Shown here: positions 43,586 to 52,419 of the stretch, piece after piece
Position numbering within the stretch: position 1 is the stretch's first letter
Layout: every line of letters begins with the position of its first letter
Source: Methanoculleus sp. UBA374
Lineage (GTDB): Archaea; Halobacteriota; Methanomicrobia; Methanomicrobiales; Methanoculleaceae
DNA: 61,721 nt
Direction of reading: 5' to 3'
Assembly (NCBI GenBank): GCA_002508705.1
Contig: DAYL01000009.1
Span: 66,162-127,882, forward strand
Made by a program: the position numbers and the translations under genes
Notes under the pieces: generated by a model
Seen by the model: the letters and a program-made list of their open reading frames with translations, nothing else
Databases searched by the model: none
Told to the model about the DNA's origin: nothing

Positions 43586-43593
43586 AAAAAAAA
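43586..43593 (-). terminator. T-run after pilus operon
   Basis: On the minus strand TTTTTTTT follows the last pilus gene by about 20 bp; a plausible terminator of the ATPase-TadC operon. Confidence 0.4.
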
Positions 43594-43611
43594 GAAACTC
43601 GTCCGGATTAT

Positions 43612-44673
43612 TCAGATGAAGAACCTGAACGCAACCCAGGCGACCAGCACCATGACGGCGGCGTATTTCAGCCCTGCAAGCACCCGGCCTTCGCCCATAA
43701 CCCCCGCCGCAAGCCCCGAGAAGAATCCCTGGATCATTCCCGAGTGGCAGAAGAGCCGGTTGTAGAGGAAGAGGTCCACGGTACCGATGAACTTTTGACT
43801 CGACCCCGACGCCGCGACCGCTTCTCCCGCCTCCGCCATCGTGGTGAGGAAGGTGCTCGAGAGCACCCCTATGACAAAGAGGAAGACGAAGAACGACATG
43901 ATGACGATGACCACATAGATCCTCATACCGTTCTTCCGCTCGGTCTTCAGGTTGAAGAACTCGTAAGCGTCGTGGGCCGCCGCCCGCAATACCTCGCTCA
44001 CATCGCCGCCGGCGGAACTTGCGTGGGCGATCAGGTCGACGCTCCGCTCGGCAAGATGGGTGTTCACGGCCTTCCCGAACCGGCGGATGGCCTCCACGAA
44101 CGGGACACCCCAGGATATCTCGGTATCGAGTTTGCGGACGTGCGGAGTCAGCGCCCCGTACTCGCCCTCCGAGACGATATGGATGGCGTGCGGAAGCGTC
44201 ATGCCCGAGTCGTTCATTCCGGCTACGTCCCGGAAGAAGTTCGGGAGGGACGCCTCGATACTATCCACCCGCAACCCCTCTTTGAGGTCGAGGATTGCAA
44301 GTGGCACGATGGCGATAAGGAGCGAGAAGACAAAGATGTCGTCGATCATCGTCGTCGTGAAGAGGACGCCGACGCCATAGGAGAGGATCAGGCTCAAGGA
44401 CCCGCCGATGAGGAAAAGGAGCGCTATCGGGATGGAGACGAAGAGGACGGTGGCGGGCTCCTCGATCATCGCCCGGAGCGGGTGCTTGACGAACCGGTAA
44501 AACCCTTCCTGGTACTTCCGCCGGCTCTCAATTTTCGAGAAGATCTCCTGGTCCTGCTCATCGAATGTGTCGGGCGTCGGAACGCTCTCTGCAGCCGCAC
44601 TATCCGGACGCGGAGTCTTATCCGGGGATCGGTTCAGGAAATCGTTTAAAATGTCTTTAAATCCCATAATCAC
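43612..44673 (-). CDS. Type II/IV secretion F-domain membrane protein (TadC/ArlJ-like), second
   Basis: A 353-residue platform protein of an archaeal type IV pilus. After a charged cytoplasmic N-terminus (about 1-75) come two helices (about 76-130), the T2SSF cytoplasmic core with GMNDSGMTLPHAIHIVSEGE in part and SAGGDVSEVL, and C-terminal helices. It overlaps the preceding TadC-like gene by 4 bp. Together the two give the paired F-domain layout used by archaeal pili, with the ATPase driving the platform. Confidence 0.88.
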   Translation of the reverse strand: MIMGFKDILNDFLNRSPDKTPRPDSAAAESVPTPDTFDEQDQEIFSKIESRRKYQEGFYRFVKHPLRAMIEEPATVLFVSIPIALLFLIGGSLSLILSYGVGVLFTTTMIDDIFVFSLLIAIVPLAILDLKEGLRVDSIEASLPNFFRDVAGMNDSGMTLPHAIHIVSEGEYGALTPHVRKLDTEISWGVPFVEAIRRFGKAVNTHLAERSVDLIAHASSAGGDVSEVLRAAAHDAYEFFNLKTERKNGMRIYVVIVIMSFFVFLFVIGVLSSTFLTTMAEAGEAVAASGSSQKFIGTVDLFLYNRLFCHSGMIQGFFSGLAAGVMGEGRVLAGLKYAAVMVLVAWVAFRFFI

Positions 44674-45593
44674 ACCTCCGGGGTCATGGAGCTGATCAGG
44701 AGGACGAACATGACGCTCCCGAACGGCACGAGCAGGTAGATGATAATATAGAGGAAGAGCGGGCTCGAATCACCGGAGATGAGCGTCATGATCGACTGCA
44801 GGATGATTAAAAAGAGCATGCCTGCGACCATTGCCGTAACGTAAGACTCCGCGATCAGCCCGAGCGTCTCAAGGAACGACTTCTGCTGCTGGTTGTTCTC
44901 GAGCGCATACTGGTGAGCCTTGGAGCGGAAATACTCCGTAAGGTTGCTCCCGCTGGAGATGCTTGCAACGGCGCCCTGCATGAACTCACGCATCCGGTCG
45001 CTCGGCGTCGCCTGCGAGACGACCCGCAGGGCGTCAAGGAGGTCCTTCCCGAAGAAGTCGGTCTCACGGGAGACGTAACGTGCCTCGACGGCACTCTCGC
45101 CGTAGATCTTGCTCTGGCCAAGCAGCCGGAAGACTTCGTCCGGGGTGATCCCCGCCGAAGACATGGCGGTGACGTAGTTGACGGCGTACGGGAGGGTCGC
45201 CTCGATATTCCGGCGGCGCTCCCCGGCCTGGATGCCGGGATAGAGGAGGAAGATCAGGTAAGTTATGCCCCCGAAGATCAGGAGAGAGAGGATCGTGATG
45301 ACGATGGTGCCGAGCAAGAGTTTATAGTCGTTTAACGCGTAAAGGAACGCGGGGACCGCGCCTTTGTAGGTGATCATCTCGGGGACCCGCAGGAGATAGG
45401 TCAGGAGCCCGATGAACGCGGCGGCGACCAGCCCAACGACGATTGAGGATACATAAGCGGTCGCAAGGTAGGCCTCAAACGGCGTATTCATCCGGGCCCC
45501 CGTCAGGTCGTTCCTGAGCTGGACGAAGTCTCCCCGCTTCTTCTTTAAGTTACGGCCGATCAGGTTGAAACAGAACCGCTCATAACTGTTCAT
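44670..45593 (-). CDS. Type II/IV secretion F-domain membrane protein (TadC/ArlJ-like), first
   Basis: A 307-residue pilus platform protein. Helices are predicted near residues 45-70, 88-120, 225-250 and 262-300, with a cytoplasmic F domain between them (YVTAMSSAGITPDEVFRLLG, then ISSGSNLTEYF). It overlaps the ATPase gene and the next TadC-like gene by 4 bp each. It would anchor pilin polymerisation in the membrane. Confidence 0.88.
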   Translation of the reverse strand: MNSYERFCFNLIGRNLKKKRGDFVQLRNDLTGARMNTPFEAYLATAYVSSIVVGLVAAAFIGLLTYLLRVPEMITYKGAVPAFLYALNDYKLLLGTIVITILSLLIFGGITYLIFLLYPGIQAGERRRNIEATLPYAVNYVTAMSSAGITPDEVFRLLGQSKIYGESAVEARYVSRETDFFGKDLLDALRVVSQATPSDRMREFMQGAVASISSGSNLTEYFRSKAHQYALENNQQQKSFLETLGLIAESYVTAMVAGMLFLIILQSIMTLISGDSSPLFLYIIIYLLVPFGSVMFVLLISSMTPEV

Positions 45594-47962
45594 GCCGCTC
45601 CCCCCTCACCGTAGAGGTCGGCACGCACACGCTCGACGACCGCCTCAGGGTCCCGGAAGTAGGAGACCAGGATCTTGCTGACGTCGCGGAAGTAGCGGAT
45701 CTTCTTGATGCGCATCCATTCAAGCACCTCCTGCCGTCGTTTCAGTTCTTCCTGCATCCGTTCCTCACTCCATCCACGGTCCTCCATGATCTGCTCAAGA
45801 ATGTAGGACTTGCCGGAGTACCGGATCTCATCGGTCGCCGGGTACCACCGGAAGACCTCGTTCGTGATCAACTCGTTCGTCCGGGGATCGATATCCAGGA
45901 TCTCAATGAGCTGCTTGTTGCGCCGGATCCGCTGGCCGCCTATCCGGGCCTGCACCTGGATGGACATCAGAGAAAGCGCAGAGAGCATGTTCCTCGGCAC
46001 GTCGATCGGCGGGTTCTCCAGACGGTGAACGGCGCTTGCCACTGAGTCGGCGTGCATCGTCGCATAGGTGACGTGCCCGGTGCTCATCGCCTGGAAGAGG
46101 GTCAGGGCTTCACGGCCGCGAACCTCGCCGACCAGGATGTACTCGGGGCGCTGCCGGAGGGCGGCACGCAGAAGTTCGTACATGTCGATCTCGCCCCGCC
46201 CGTCCTGCGAGAACGAGTCTCGCGTGATGCTCGGGATCCAGTTCGGGTGGGGGAGTTTTAACTCACGGGTATCCTCGAGCGTGACGATCTTTGCGAGCGG
46301 GGGGATGAAGAGTGATATGGCGTTCAGGGTCGTCGTCTTCCCCGACGCCGTACCGCCGGCAAATATGCAGGACTTGGCGTTCTCGACCGCGAGCCAGATG
46401 AACGCGATCCCGAGCGGCGAGAAGGTGTGCCATTCGATAAGGTCCGTCGGCGTGATCGGTTCTTCCCGGAACTTCCGGATCGTGAACGTCGAGCCGTGAG
46501 CGGTCACCTCGGACCCGAGCGTCATCTGGATACGCGACCCGTCGCTCATCGTTGCGTCCAGCATCGGCTCGGCGATTGAGATATATTTCCCGGCCCGCTG
46601 CGCGAGTTTCGTGACGAACGAATCGAGGTCCGTTGCACTCTGGTAAATGAGACTCGTCTTCATCGATTCATAGGTCGTGTGATAGACGAAGATCGGGCTG
46701 TTCACACCGTCGCAGGAGATATCCTCGATATACTTGTCGTGCATGATCGGGTCGATAAGCCCGTCGCCGAGGAACTCCTTCTCCACATGGTAGAGCACCT
46801 TCTCCCGCCCGGGCGGCGTGATGTGGATCCCGTAATCGGCAATGATTGCGTTCGCTGCATCACGAAGCGCCTTCAGGGCTTCGTCGCGAGTGAGATTCCG
46901 GGTGGTGACGTCGAGCGTTTCAAAGAGGCGTTCCTTGATCTCCTCGAAGAGTTCCAGTTCACCGGGCGTGAGCACCGGCTCGATGACACTGTAGGTGTAT
47001 TCGCGCGTCGTGCCGTCGTAGGTTACCCGGACATAGGCATACGGCTCGTTCACCGGGTAGAGTTCAATCTCCTCCAGTCCCGGCGAAGGTCGCATCGCGA
47101 GATCGACGAGCGGACCGTGGAGCGCCGGGTCGTATTCCTCGATCGTCTCCGTGGCCTTCGGAAGATGGAGTTTCGTGAGGAACCCGAGTCGGGACTGCGG
47201 AGCCTCGTCGGCCGGAGCCGCCTGTGCCGCAGCCGCAGCAAGCGTGGCGGTGGAAAGGGCTCGGGAGAAGAGGTCGTCGAACTCCGATACGACCCGGGCG
47301 TTATCGACGAAATCAAAATGGTGCTCGTTGCGAGTGAGGTTCAGTTCCTCGACCGTAAACGTGGCACTCTTCGGAAGGATCAGGTCTGCCAGGTTCCCGA
47401 GGTCGTCGACCGACACCACCCCGATAGAAAGGTCTTCGTCAGGTCCGGGCTCATCGACGGTCGCCGCACCGGAGTCCTCCCTGTCGGAGGGGTCGGGCGC
47501 ATCGGCATCCTTAAGCCCCCTCATTCGGTCGAATATGCCGGAGCGAGCATTGCGCCCGGCGGAAGAGAGCGGCGCTCCCGCCCGGGTCCCGGCATCTCCT
47601 GCCGCCCGGGACGGAGAAACTGCGGCCTCTTTTGCAACACCCGACTTTTGCCGCTCAATTCTCTCCAGGAGCGATCGGACCAGATTTTCGCCGCCGCCCG
47701 TACGCCAGCCCCCGGAGGAAGGGGTCGGTCGCTCCTCCGTTTCGCCGGGAGCAGATCCGGCACTCACCGGAACCGCCTCCTCCTGTGCCGTCTCCCCGTT
47801 GGGTGGAGACGGCGGTACAGATTCGTCCGCCCCCGTCGCGAGTTTTCCGCTGTCAATCCCCGTCACAGTGTCCTCATTGCCGGTCACCGGTTTCCCGGAT
47901 TGCGCGAGAAGATTCCTGACTGCTGTTATCAATTCACGTTCTTCATCCTCATTCGCTCTCAT
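45590..47962 (-). CDS. Type IV pilus/secretion ATPase (GspE/ArlI-like) with long N-terminal extension
   Basis: A 790-residue secretion ATPase. The catalytic core has Walker A GGTASGKTTT at about residues 530-539, Asp-box TLEDTREL, Walker B-type ILVGEVRGREALTLFQAMSTGH in part, and a His box. About 200 N-terminal residues are low-complexity, Ser/Pro/Gly/Glu-rich and longer than in ArlI, and may be a disordered docking region. It powers pilus assembly with the two TadC-like proteins downstream. It starts inside the end of the accessory gene (14-bp overlap). Confidence 0.93.
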   Translation of the reverse strand: MRANEDEERELITAVRNLLAQSGKPVTGNEDTVTGIDSGKLATGADESVPPSPPNGETAQEEAVPVSAGSAPGETEERPTPSSGGWRTGGGENLVRSLLERIERQKSGVAKEAAVSPSRAAGDAGTRAGAPLSSAGRNARSGIFDRMRGLKDADAPDPSDREDSGAATVDEPGPDEDLSIGVVSVDDLGNLADLILPKSATFTVEELNLTRNEHHFDFVDNARVVSEFDDLFSRALSTATLAAAAAQAAPADEAPQSRLGFLTKLHLPKATETIEEYDPALHGPLVDLAMRPSPGLEEIELYPVNEPYAYVRVTYDGTTREYTYSVIEPVLTPGELELFEEIKERLFETLDVTTRNLTRDEALKALRDAANAIIADYGIHITPPGREKVLYHVEKEFLGDGLIDPIMHDKYIEDISCDGVNSPIFVYHTTYESMKTSLIYQSATDLDSFVTKLAQRAGKYISIAEPMLDATMSDGSRIQMTLGSEVTAHGSTFTIRKFREEPITPTDLIEWHTFSPLGIAFIWLAVENAKSCIFAGGTASGKTTTLNAISLFIPPLAKIVTLEDTRELKLPHPNWIPSITRDSFSQDGRGEIDMYELLRAALRQRPEYILVGEVRGREALTLFQAMSTGHVTYATMHADSVASAVHRLENPPIDVPRNMLSALSLMSIQVQARIGGQRIRRNKQLIEILDIDPRTNELITNEVFRWYPATDEIRYSGKSYILEQIMEDRGWSEERMQEELKRRQEVLEWMRIKKIRYFRDVSKILVSYFRDPEAVVERVRADLYGEGGAA

Positions 47963-48590
47963 CCTCTATGCCCCCAATATCAACGCACGATTCTACCTGA
48001 GGTTCATGGAATTCAATGATGCACCGTGTCCGCTCTCCTGTTCGATCAGAGACCACGCACATATAACGCCCGTTAAGCAGCCGAAAACAGACTTTGCCCC
48101 CGGAATCGGTCACATCGCTCGTCATGACAACCTTTCCTTTTCTGATCGAGACCTGGGCTCCGGCAAGGGGTGTCCCCGAGTTATCGCGCACGGTCAGGCA
48201 GAGCACCCCTATCCGCTGTCGGGTAGGAGCACCGATGGTCGGAATGTCGAGGCGGCCGTTCTTCTTCAGGTGGCTCTTCTCGAAGACTCTGCAACGGGAT
48301 ACCAGCGCATCGACGATCTGCGGCATCACCTGGAAGAGTTCGAACTCTTCATTCCCGGAGAGGTGCAGGGCCGCCGCGTCGCCAAAGAGCGTACCCCTCT
48401 CATCGACAAATATGGCGCCATCCGGTTCGCCCCCAAGAAGAAGCAGGAAAAACGCATGCGTCTTTTCTTTCGAGACCGCAATTCCGGTCGGGGGATGAAC
48501 ACTACTGTGATGCAATAACTCATCAAGAGTAAAACGCCCTTCATACGCCGACTGTAGAAGGATCTCGTCCATAAGGTCGTTTATTTCCAT
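47949..48590 (-). CDS. Pilus-operon accessory protein with carboxypeptidase-regulatory-like domain
   Basis: A 213-residue protein of unknown function at the head of the pilus operon. The N-terminal half (about 1-110) looks like a helical-plus-sheet roadblock-type or regulatory domain (FTLDELLHHSSVHP, FFLLLLGGEPDGAIFVDERG), and the C-terminal half holds a beta-sandwich of the carboxypeptidase-regulatory/SpaA type (PLAGAQVSIRKGKVVMTSDV, then DSGGKVCFRLLNGRYMCVV). The ATG at 48590 is preferred; the frame extends to 48662, but a TATA-like TATTAATA lies too close to that codon. It may sense or regulate the ATPase it overlaps. Confidence 0.65.
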   Translation of the reverse strand: MEINDLMDEILLQSAYEGRFTLDELLHHSSVHPPTGIAVSKEKTHAFFLLLLGGEPDGAIFVDERGTLFGDAAALHLSGNEEFELFQVMPQIVDALVSRCRVFEKSHLKKNGRLDIPTIGAPTRQRIGVLCLTVRDNSGTPLAGAQVSIRKGKVVMTSDVTDSGGKVCFRLLNGRYMCVVSDRTGERTRCIIEFHEPQVESCVDIGGIEDESE

Positions 48591-48662
48591 GCACATCTTC
48601 AGGTATGGTATTTTTTTATGCTGGAGAGGGGGTTTTTCGCCCCCAATCACAATATACCACAT

Positions 48663-49287
48663 CAGTATACTATTATTAATATCTTGTGTTAATCGATCTC
48701 AATTCAGACAAAGATACTGTTGAAAGCGGCGTATTCCTGACCTCCAGGAGACCGATTATCGACAGTGAGCTCCCGGAAGTAGAAGAAACATGAAGAGGCC
48801 CGGAACTTCGCTAAAGTAACGTTCTGAGGAAACCTCCATAGGTCGAACTGCCGGATTTCAGGTGCTGTCGCGGGAGAATGTATCGCTGCCGGACGCTGAC
48901 ATGAGCGAAATACTGGTTCTGGAGGATCGTAGCTCGGAGGCGGGGAACAACTGGCCGAAGGGCAGGAGTTTGAGAAGACCGGAGGTCTTCGAATGGGGGC
49001 TTCCGGGAAGGGCGTACGGGTGCCCTCCCCGGTCCACTGCATGGGAACACAGGGGACGAAACCCGGGCCGCGACATCTCGTGCTCGACTGTCACCTCTCT
49101 GGTGACGGCCGGGGAGTTGAGGGGACTCTGTGGGAACTAAAATGAGCGAACTGCTGAGACCTCCGCCGGCAGATCGTGGCGCCTGCTCCCTCATGAGGCA
49201 CAGAACAAGCCGAGAAGGGTTTTGTACTCCCGGAAAATTCTCAAAGAGAGATCGCCAGAACTAAGAGATAAAAGGTGAATAAAGTAC
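48663..49287. other. Gap with second copy of dispersed repeat
   Basis: No conserved gene was recognised in these 625 bp. A 92-codon plus frame (48862-49140) spans the repeat at 48965-48998 but resembles no known protein. The pilus operon promoter (TATTAATA, minus, about 48675-48682) is at the left edge, and AGGTGA (49272-49277) before the peptidase gene is at the right. Confidence 0.4.
48965..48998 (+). repeat. Dispersed 34-nt repeat, copy 2
   Basis: Second copy of the element at 24774-24807 (30 of 34 identical). Its core GAAGACC-GGA-GGTCTTC is a perfect 7-bp hairpin. Read in frame it gives SLRRPEVFEWG. Confidence 0.6.
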
Positions 49288-50097
49288 GTGCCCATGATTC
49301 TTCCACCGGCGATAGGTGTCCCGCTCCTGATTGCGGCTGTTGTGATAGGTATCACACTCATATATGCGTCGATTCTGGACGCAAAGGAGCGGCGGGTGCC
49401 CCATCGAACCTGGCGCCCCGCGCTCGCGGTCGCGATCCCGGCGGCCGTCTGGGTATACGGACTGACCATCCTCGCAGACTGGCGCATCGCAGCAGGCTAC
49501 CTCATTCTGGTTGCGGTTTTTTGTGGATTTTTTTACCTCTTCCAGGCCGTAAACCTCTTCGGGGGAGCTGATGCGTACGCCCTCATCATCATCACCGCAT
49601 GCATCCCGTTCTTCCCGATTGAGCCATACTTCGGTTCCCCGCCCCTCGGGTTCTTCCCGTTCACCGTGCTCACGAACGCCGTGCTCATCAACATCGCGAC
49701 CCCGATTGCAATACTCGCAAAGAACCTGCTCCAGGGTAACCGGGCCCCGCTACCCTGTCTCTTCCTCGGCTTTCCCGTCGACGGGAAAAAAATCCAGAAT
49801 GAATTCGGCTTTGTCATGGAAGATATCGAGGAACGGGACGGCAGGCTGATGAGGCGGTTCGTCGGATTTACCGAGTCGTTAGGGCGTATTTTGCGGGGAG
49901 AACGGCGGCTGTACACGAAAGACCTCAGGCTGCACCCCGAAGACTACCGAGAGGAACTTGCCCTCTACCGGAAGGCCGGCAGAGTCTGGATATCCTACGG
50001 CATTCCCTTCATCATACCGATCACGGCAGGATTCCTGATTGCGCTATTCATGGGAGATATCCTCTTTATCATCATGAAGACTCTGGCAGGAATGTGA
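49288..50097 (+). CDS. Archaeal prepilin/preflagellin peptidase (A24 family)
   Basis: A 269-residue membrane aspartyl protease of the FlaK/PibD type that removes class III signal peptides from pilins. The two catalytic Asp regions are SILDAKERRVPH (D32) and FGGADAYALI (D95). Membrane segments alternate with a cytoplasmic domain at about 150-235, longer than in FlaK, and a final pair of helices. GTG at 49288 is preceded by AGGTGA; an ATG two codons on is possible. It lies opposite the pilus operon, so it likely matures the substrates of that apparatus. Confidence 0.85.
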   Translation: MPMILPPAIGVPLLIAAVVIGITLIYASILDAKERRVPHRTWRPALAVAIPAAVWVYGLTILADWRIAAGYLILVAVFCGFFYLFQAVNLFGGADAYALIIITACIPFFPIEPYFGSPPLGFFPFTVLTNAVLINIATPIAILAKNLLQGNRAPLPCLFLGFPVDGKKIQNEFGFVMEDIEERDGRLMRRFVGFTESLGRILRGERRLYTKDLRLHPEDYREELALYRKAGRVWISYGIPFIIPITAGFLIALFMGDILFIIMKTLAGM

Positions 50098-50103
50098 ACC
50101 AAT

Positions 50104-50469
50104 ATGAAGATACAATTCGAGAACGGATTGGTGCCTGTCATCGTACAGGAGAAGCGAACACGTGAGGTCCTGATGCTCGCCTACGCAAACGCCGAGGCAC
50201 TGGACCTCACCCGGACCACCGGATATGCACATTATTACAGCAGAAGCAGGCGGAAACTCTGGAAGAAAGGAGAAGAGAGCGGGCACTTCCAGCGAGTCTG
50301 CCGGGTGCTTGTCGACTGCGACGCGGATGCGGTCCTTTATGAGGTGAAGCAGGAAGGCGTTGCCTGCCATACCGGCCACGCCTCGTGTTTTTACCGCACG
50401 ATCGAAGGGGAGGAGATCGCCGGAATCGTCGTTGATCCGGAGAAGGTATACGCTAATAAGGGTGAATGA
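50104..50469 (+). CDS. hisI: Phosphoribosyl-AMP cyclohydrolase
   Basis: A 121-residue HisI that opens the adenine ring of phosphoribosyl-AMP, the third step of histidine synthesis. Zinc ligands are C72 in DCDADA, C88 and C95 in [10 protein letters not shown]71, D73 and D75 bind Mg. The hisE domain fused in bacteria is absent. It begins 6 bp after the prepilin peptidase and precedes the PIN-ATPase by 23 bp. No other his gene is nearby. Confidence 0.95.
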   Translation: MKIQFENGLVPVIVQEKRTREVLMLAYANAEALDLTRTTGYAHYYSRSRRKLWKKGEESGHFQRVCRVLVDCDADAVLYEVKQEGVACHTGHASCFYRTIEGEEIAGIVVDPEKVYANKGE

Positions 50470-50492
50470 CCTCATTACTATGGTGATTTTTA

Positions 50493-52379
50493 ATGAAAAT
50501 TGTACCCGATACCAGCGTCGTGATAGACGGACGCATAACTTCGCTGATAAAAACCGGAGAATATAAGGGCGCAACAATAATCATACCGGAAGCCGTGGTC
50601 GCCGAACTGGAAGCGCAGGCGAACCAGGGACGTGAGATAGGGTTTTCCGGTCTGACGGAACTCCAGGAACTCTTTCGGATGTCGGAGGATAACGTCATCG
50701 AACTCCAGTTTTCCGGAGACCGCCCGAGCCTCGACCAGGTGAAACTCTCCAGCGGGGGCGAGATCGACGCCCTGATCAGGAACGTCGCCATCGACCATGA
50801 CGCCCGGTTCGTCACGAGCGACCTTGTGCAGGCCGAGGTGGCAAAGGCGAAAGGGCTCGATGTTACCTATCTTCGACCGCAGATAGGCGATTTTTCACCG
50901 CTCACGATCGATCAGTTCCTTGACGAGGAGACGACCGCGATCACCCTCAAAGAGCGGGTCCCGCCGATGGCAAAGATCGGGAAATTCCGCGATACCCGTC
51001 TGGTCACCCTCCGGGATACACCGATGACCGAGTACGAACTCAAGTCCATGGCCCAGGAACTCCTTGAGAGGGCAAAACGCGACCCCGACGGCTTTATCGA
51101 ACTCGAGAAGCGGGGGATCACGGTCCTCCAGATCGGTTCGCTCCGGATATCGATCGCCCGGCGGCCGTTCTCGGACGGGATGGAGATCACGGTGGTGCGG
51201 CCGCTCGTGGACCTCTCGCTCGACGATTACGACATGGCGCCGGAGATCAAGAAGCGGGTCCTCGGAAGCCGCCGCGGCGTCCTGATAGCGGGACCCCCCG
51301 GGGCGGGAAAGACGACGCTCGCCCAGAGCCTTGCAACGTTCCTCGCCGACCACGAATTCATCGTCAAGACGATGGAGGCACCGCGAGACCTGCAGGTTCC
51401 CGACCACATCACCCAGTACACGGCGCTCGAGGGTAGCATGGCAAACACCGCCGAGGCCCTCCTGCTTGTCCGGCCCGACTACGTCATCTTCGACGAGATC
51501 CGGAAGGGTGAGGACTTCGGCGTCTACGCCGATATGCGCCTTGCCGGAATGGGTATGGTCGGGGTGGTGCATGCCATGGAGGTGCACGACTGCCTCCGGC
51601 GATTCTGCGACCGCGTGGGCTACAGCGTCCTGCCGCAGATCATCGACACCATCATCAGTGTCGCCCAGGGCATGATCACGAAGATCTACGACCTCGAACT
51701 GACGATCAAAGCGCCCGAAGGCATGAGCGGCGATGCATACATCCGGCCGGTCGTCGTTGTCCGCGAGCACACGCAACAGGTGCCCGAGATCGAGATCTTC
51801 CGCCATGAGGGCGAACTCCTGGTGATACCGCTCGTCCAGAAGGACGTTACCGAACCGCGCGCCGCTACGGAGACGCCGGCCGTTGCAATGGCGGCGGAGC
51901 CTGAGGAGAACGTCTCCTGGAAGGTTGCCGAGAAAGAAGTCCAGCGGGAGATCGGGCGGTACACGACCGGCCCGGTCGAGGTCCGCATCATCAGCGACAA
52001 CAAGGCCGTCGTCTACATTGAGGACAAAGACGTTCCTGCGGCGATCGGTAAAGGCGGAAAGAACGTCTCGGCGATCGTGAACAAACTGGGTATCGGGATC
52101 GACATCAGGCCGAGGAGCGAACTCGAGACGAGAAGACCCGTCGAGGAGGAGATGCAGCTTGCCGGCGGTATCAAGATCCGCCTCGATCGGAAGCAATTAA
52201 CCATCGTTTCCCCGGAGAACAAAGGAAAGATCGTCGATGTCTTTGCGGGAAAGGAGTACCTCTTCACGGCCACGGTGAACGAAGAGGGGGATATCCTCCT
52301 TGCCAAGAGCAGCACGATTGCCCAGGAGATGATCAAACGCTACAACGAGGGCGAGACGATCCGGCTACGGCCGGTATGA
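50493..52379 (+). CDS. PIN-domain, KH-domain ATPase (COG1855)
   Basis: A 628-residue archaeal protein with three parts: an N-terminal PIN/VapC-like nuclease domain (D6, D12 and a later Asp set to about residue 130), a PilT/VirB11-like ATPase (Walker A GPPGAGKTTL at about 267-276, DEIRKGEDF Walker B region) and a C-terminal KH RNA-binding domain (IEDKDVPAAIGKGGKNVSAI in part, about 505-550). It has long been annotated as PilT-like, but the PIN plus KH combination points to RNA binding or processing, possibly at the ribosome. It precedes leuS. Confidence 0.9.
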   Translation: MKIVPDTSVVIDGRITSLIKTGEYKGATIIIPEAVVAELEAQANQGREIGFSGLTELQELFRMSEDNVIELQFSGDRPSLDQVKLSSGGEIDALIRNVAIDHDARFVTSDLVQAEVAKAKGLDVTYLRPQIGDFSPLTIDQFLDEETTAITLKERVPPMAKIGKFRDTRLVTLRDTPMTEYELKSMAQELLERAKRDPDGFIELEKRGITVLQIGSLRISIARRPFSDGMEITVVRPLVDLSLDDYDMAPEIKKRVLGSRRGVLIAGPPGAGKTTLAQSLATFLADHEFIVKTMEAPRDLQVPDHITQYTALEGSMANTAEALLLVRPDYVIFDEIRKGEDFGVYADMRLAGMGMVGVVHAMEVHDCLRRFCDRVGYSVLPQIIDTIISVAQGMITKIYDLELTIKAPEGMSGDAYIRPVVVVREHTQQVPEIEIFRHEGELLVIPLVQKDVTEPRAATETPAVAMAAEPEENVSWKVAEKEVQREIGRYTTGPVEVRIISDNKAVVYIEDKDVPAAIGKGGKNVSAIVNKLGIGIDIRPRSELETRRPVEEEMQLAGGIKIRLDRKQLTIVSPENKGKIVDVFAGKEYLFTATVNEEGDILLAKSSTIAQEMIKRYNEGETIRLRPV

Positions 52380-52419
52380 GGCGAGGGATGATGACGGAAA
52401 CAAAATCTGGAGGCATAGA

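Noticed and set aside
50895..52196. 433-codon minus-strand frame opposite the PIN-KH ATPase
   Set aside because: Antisense shadow with no conserved motif.
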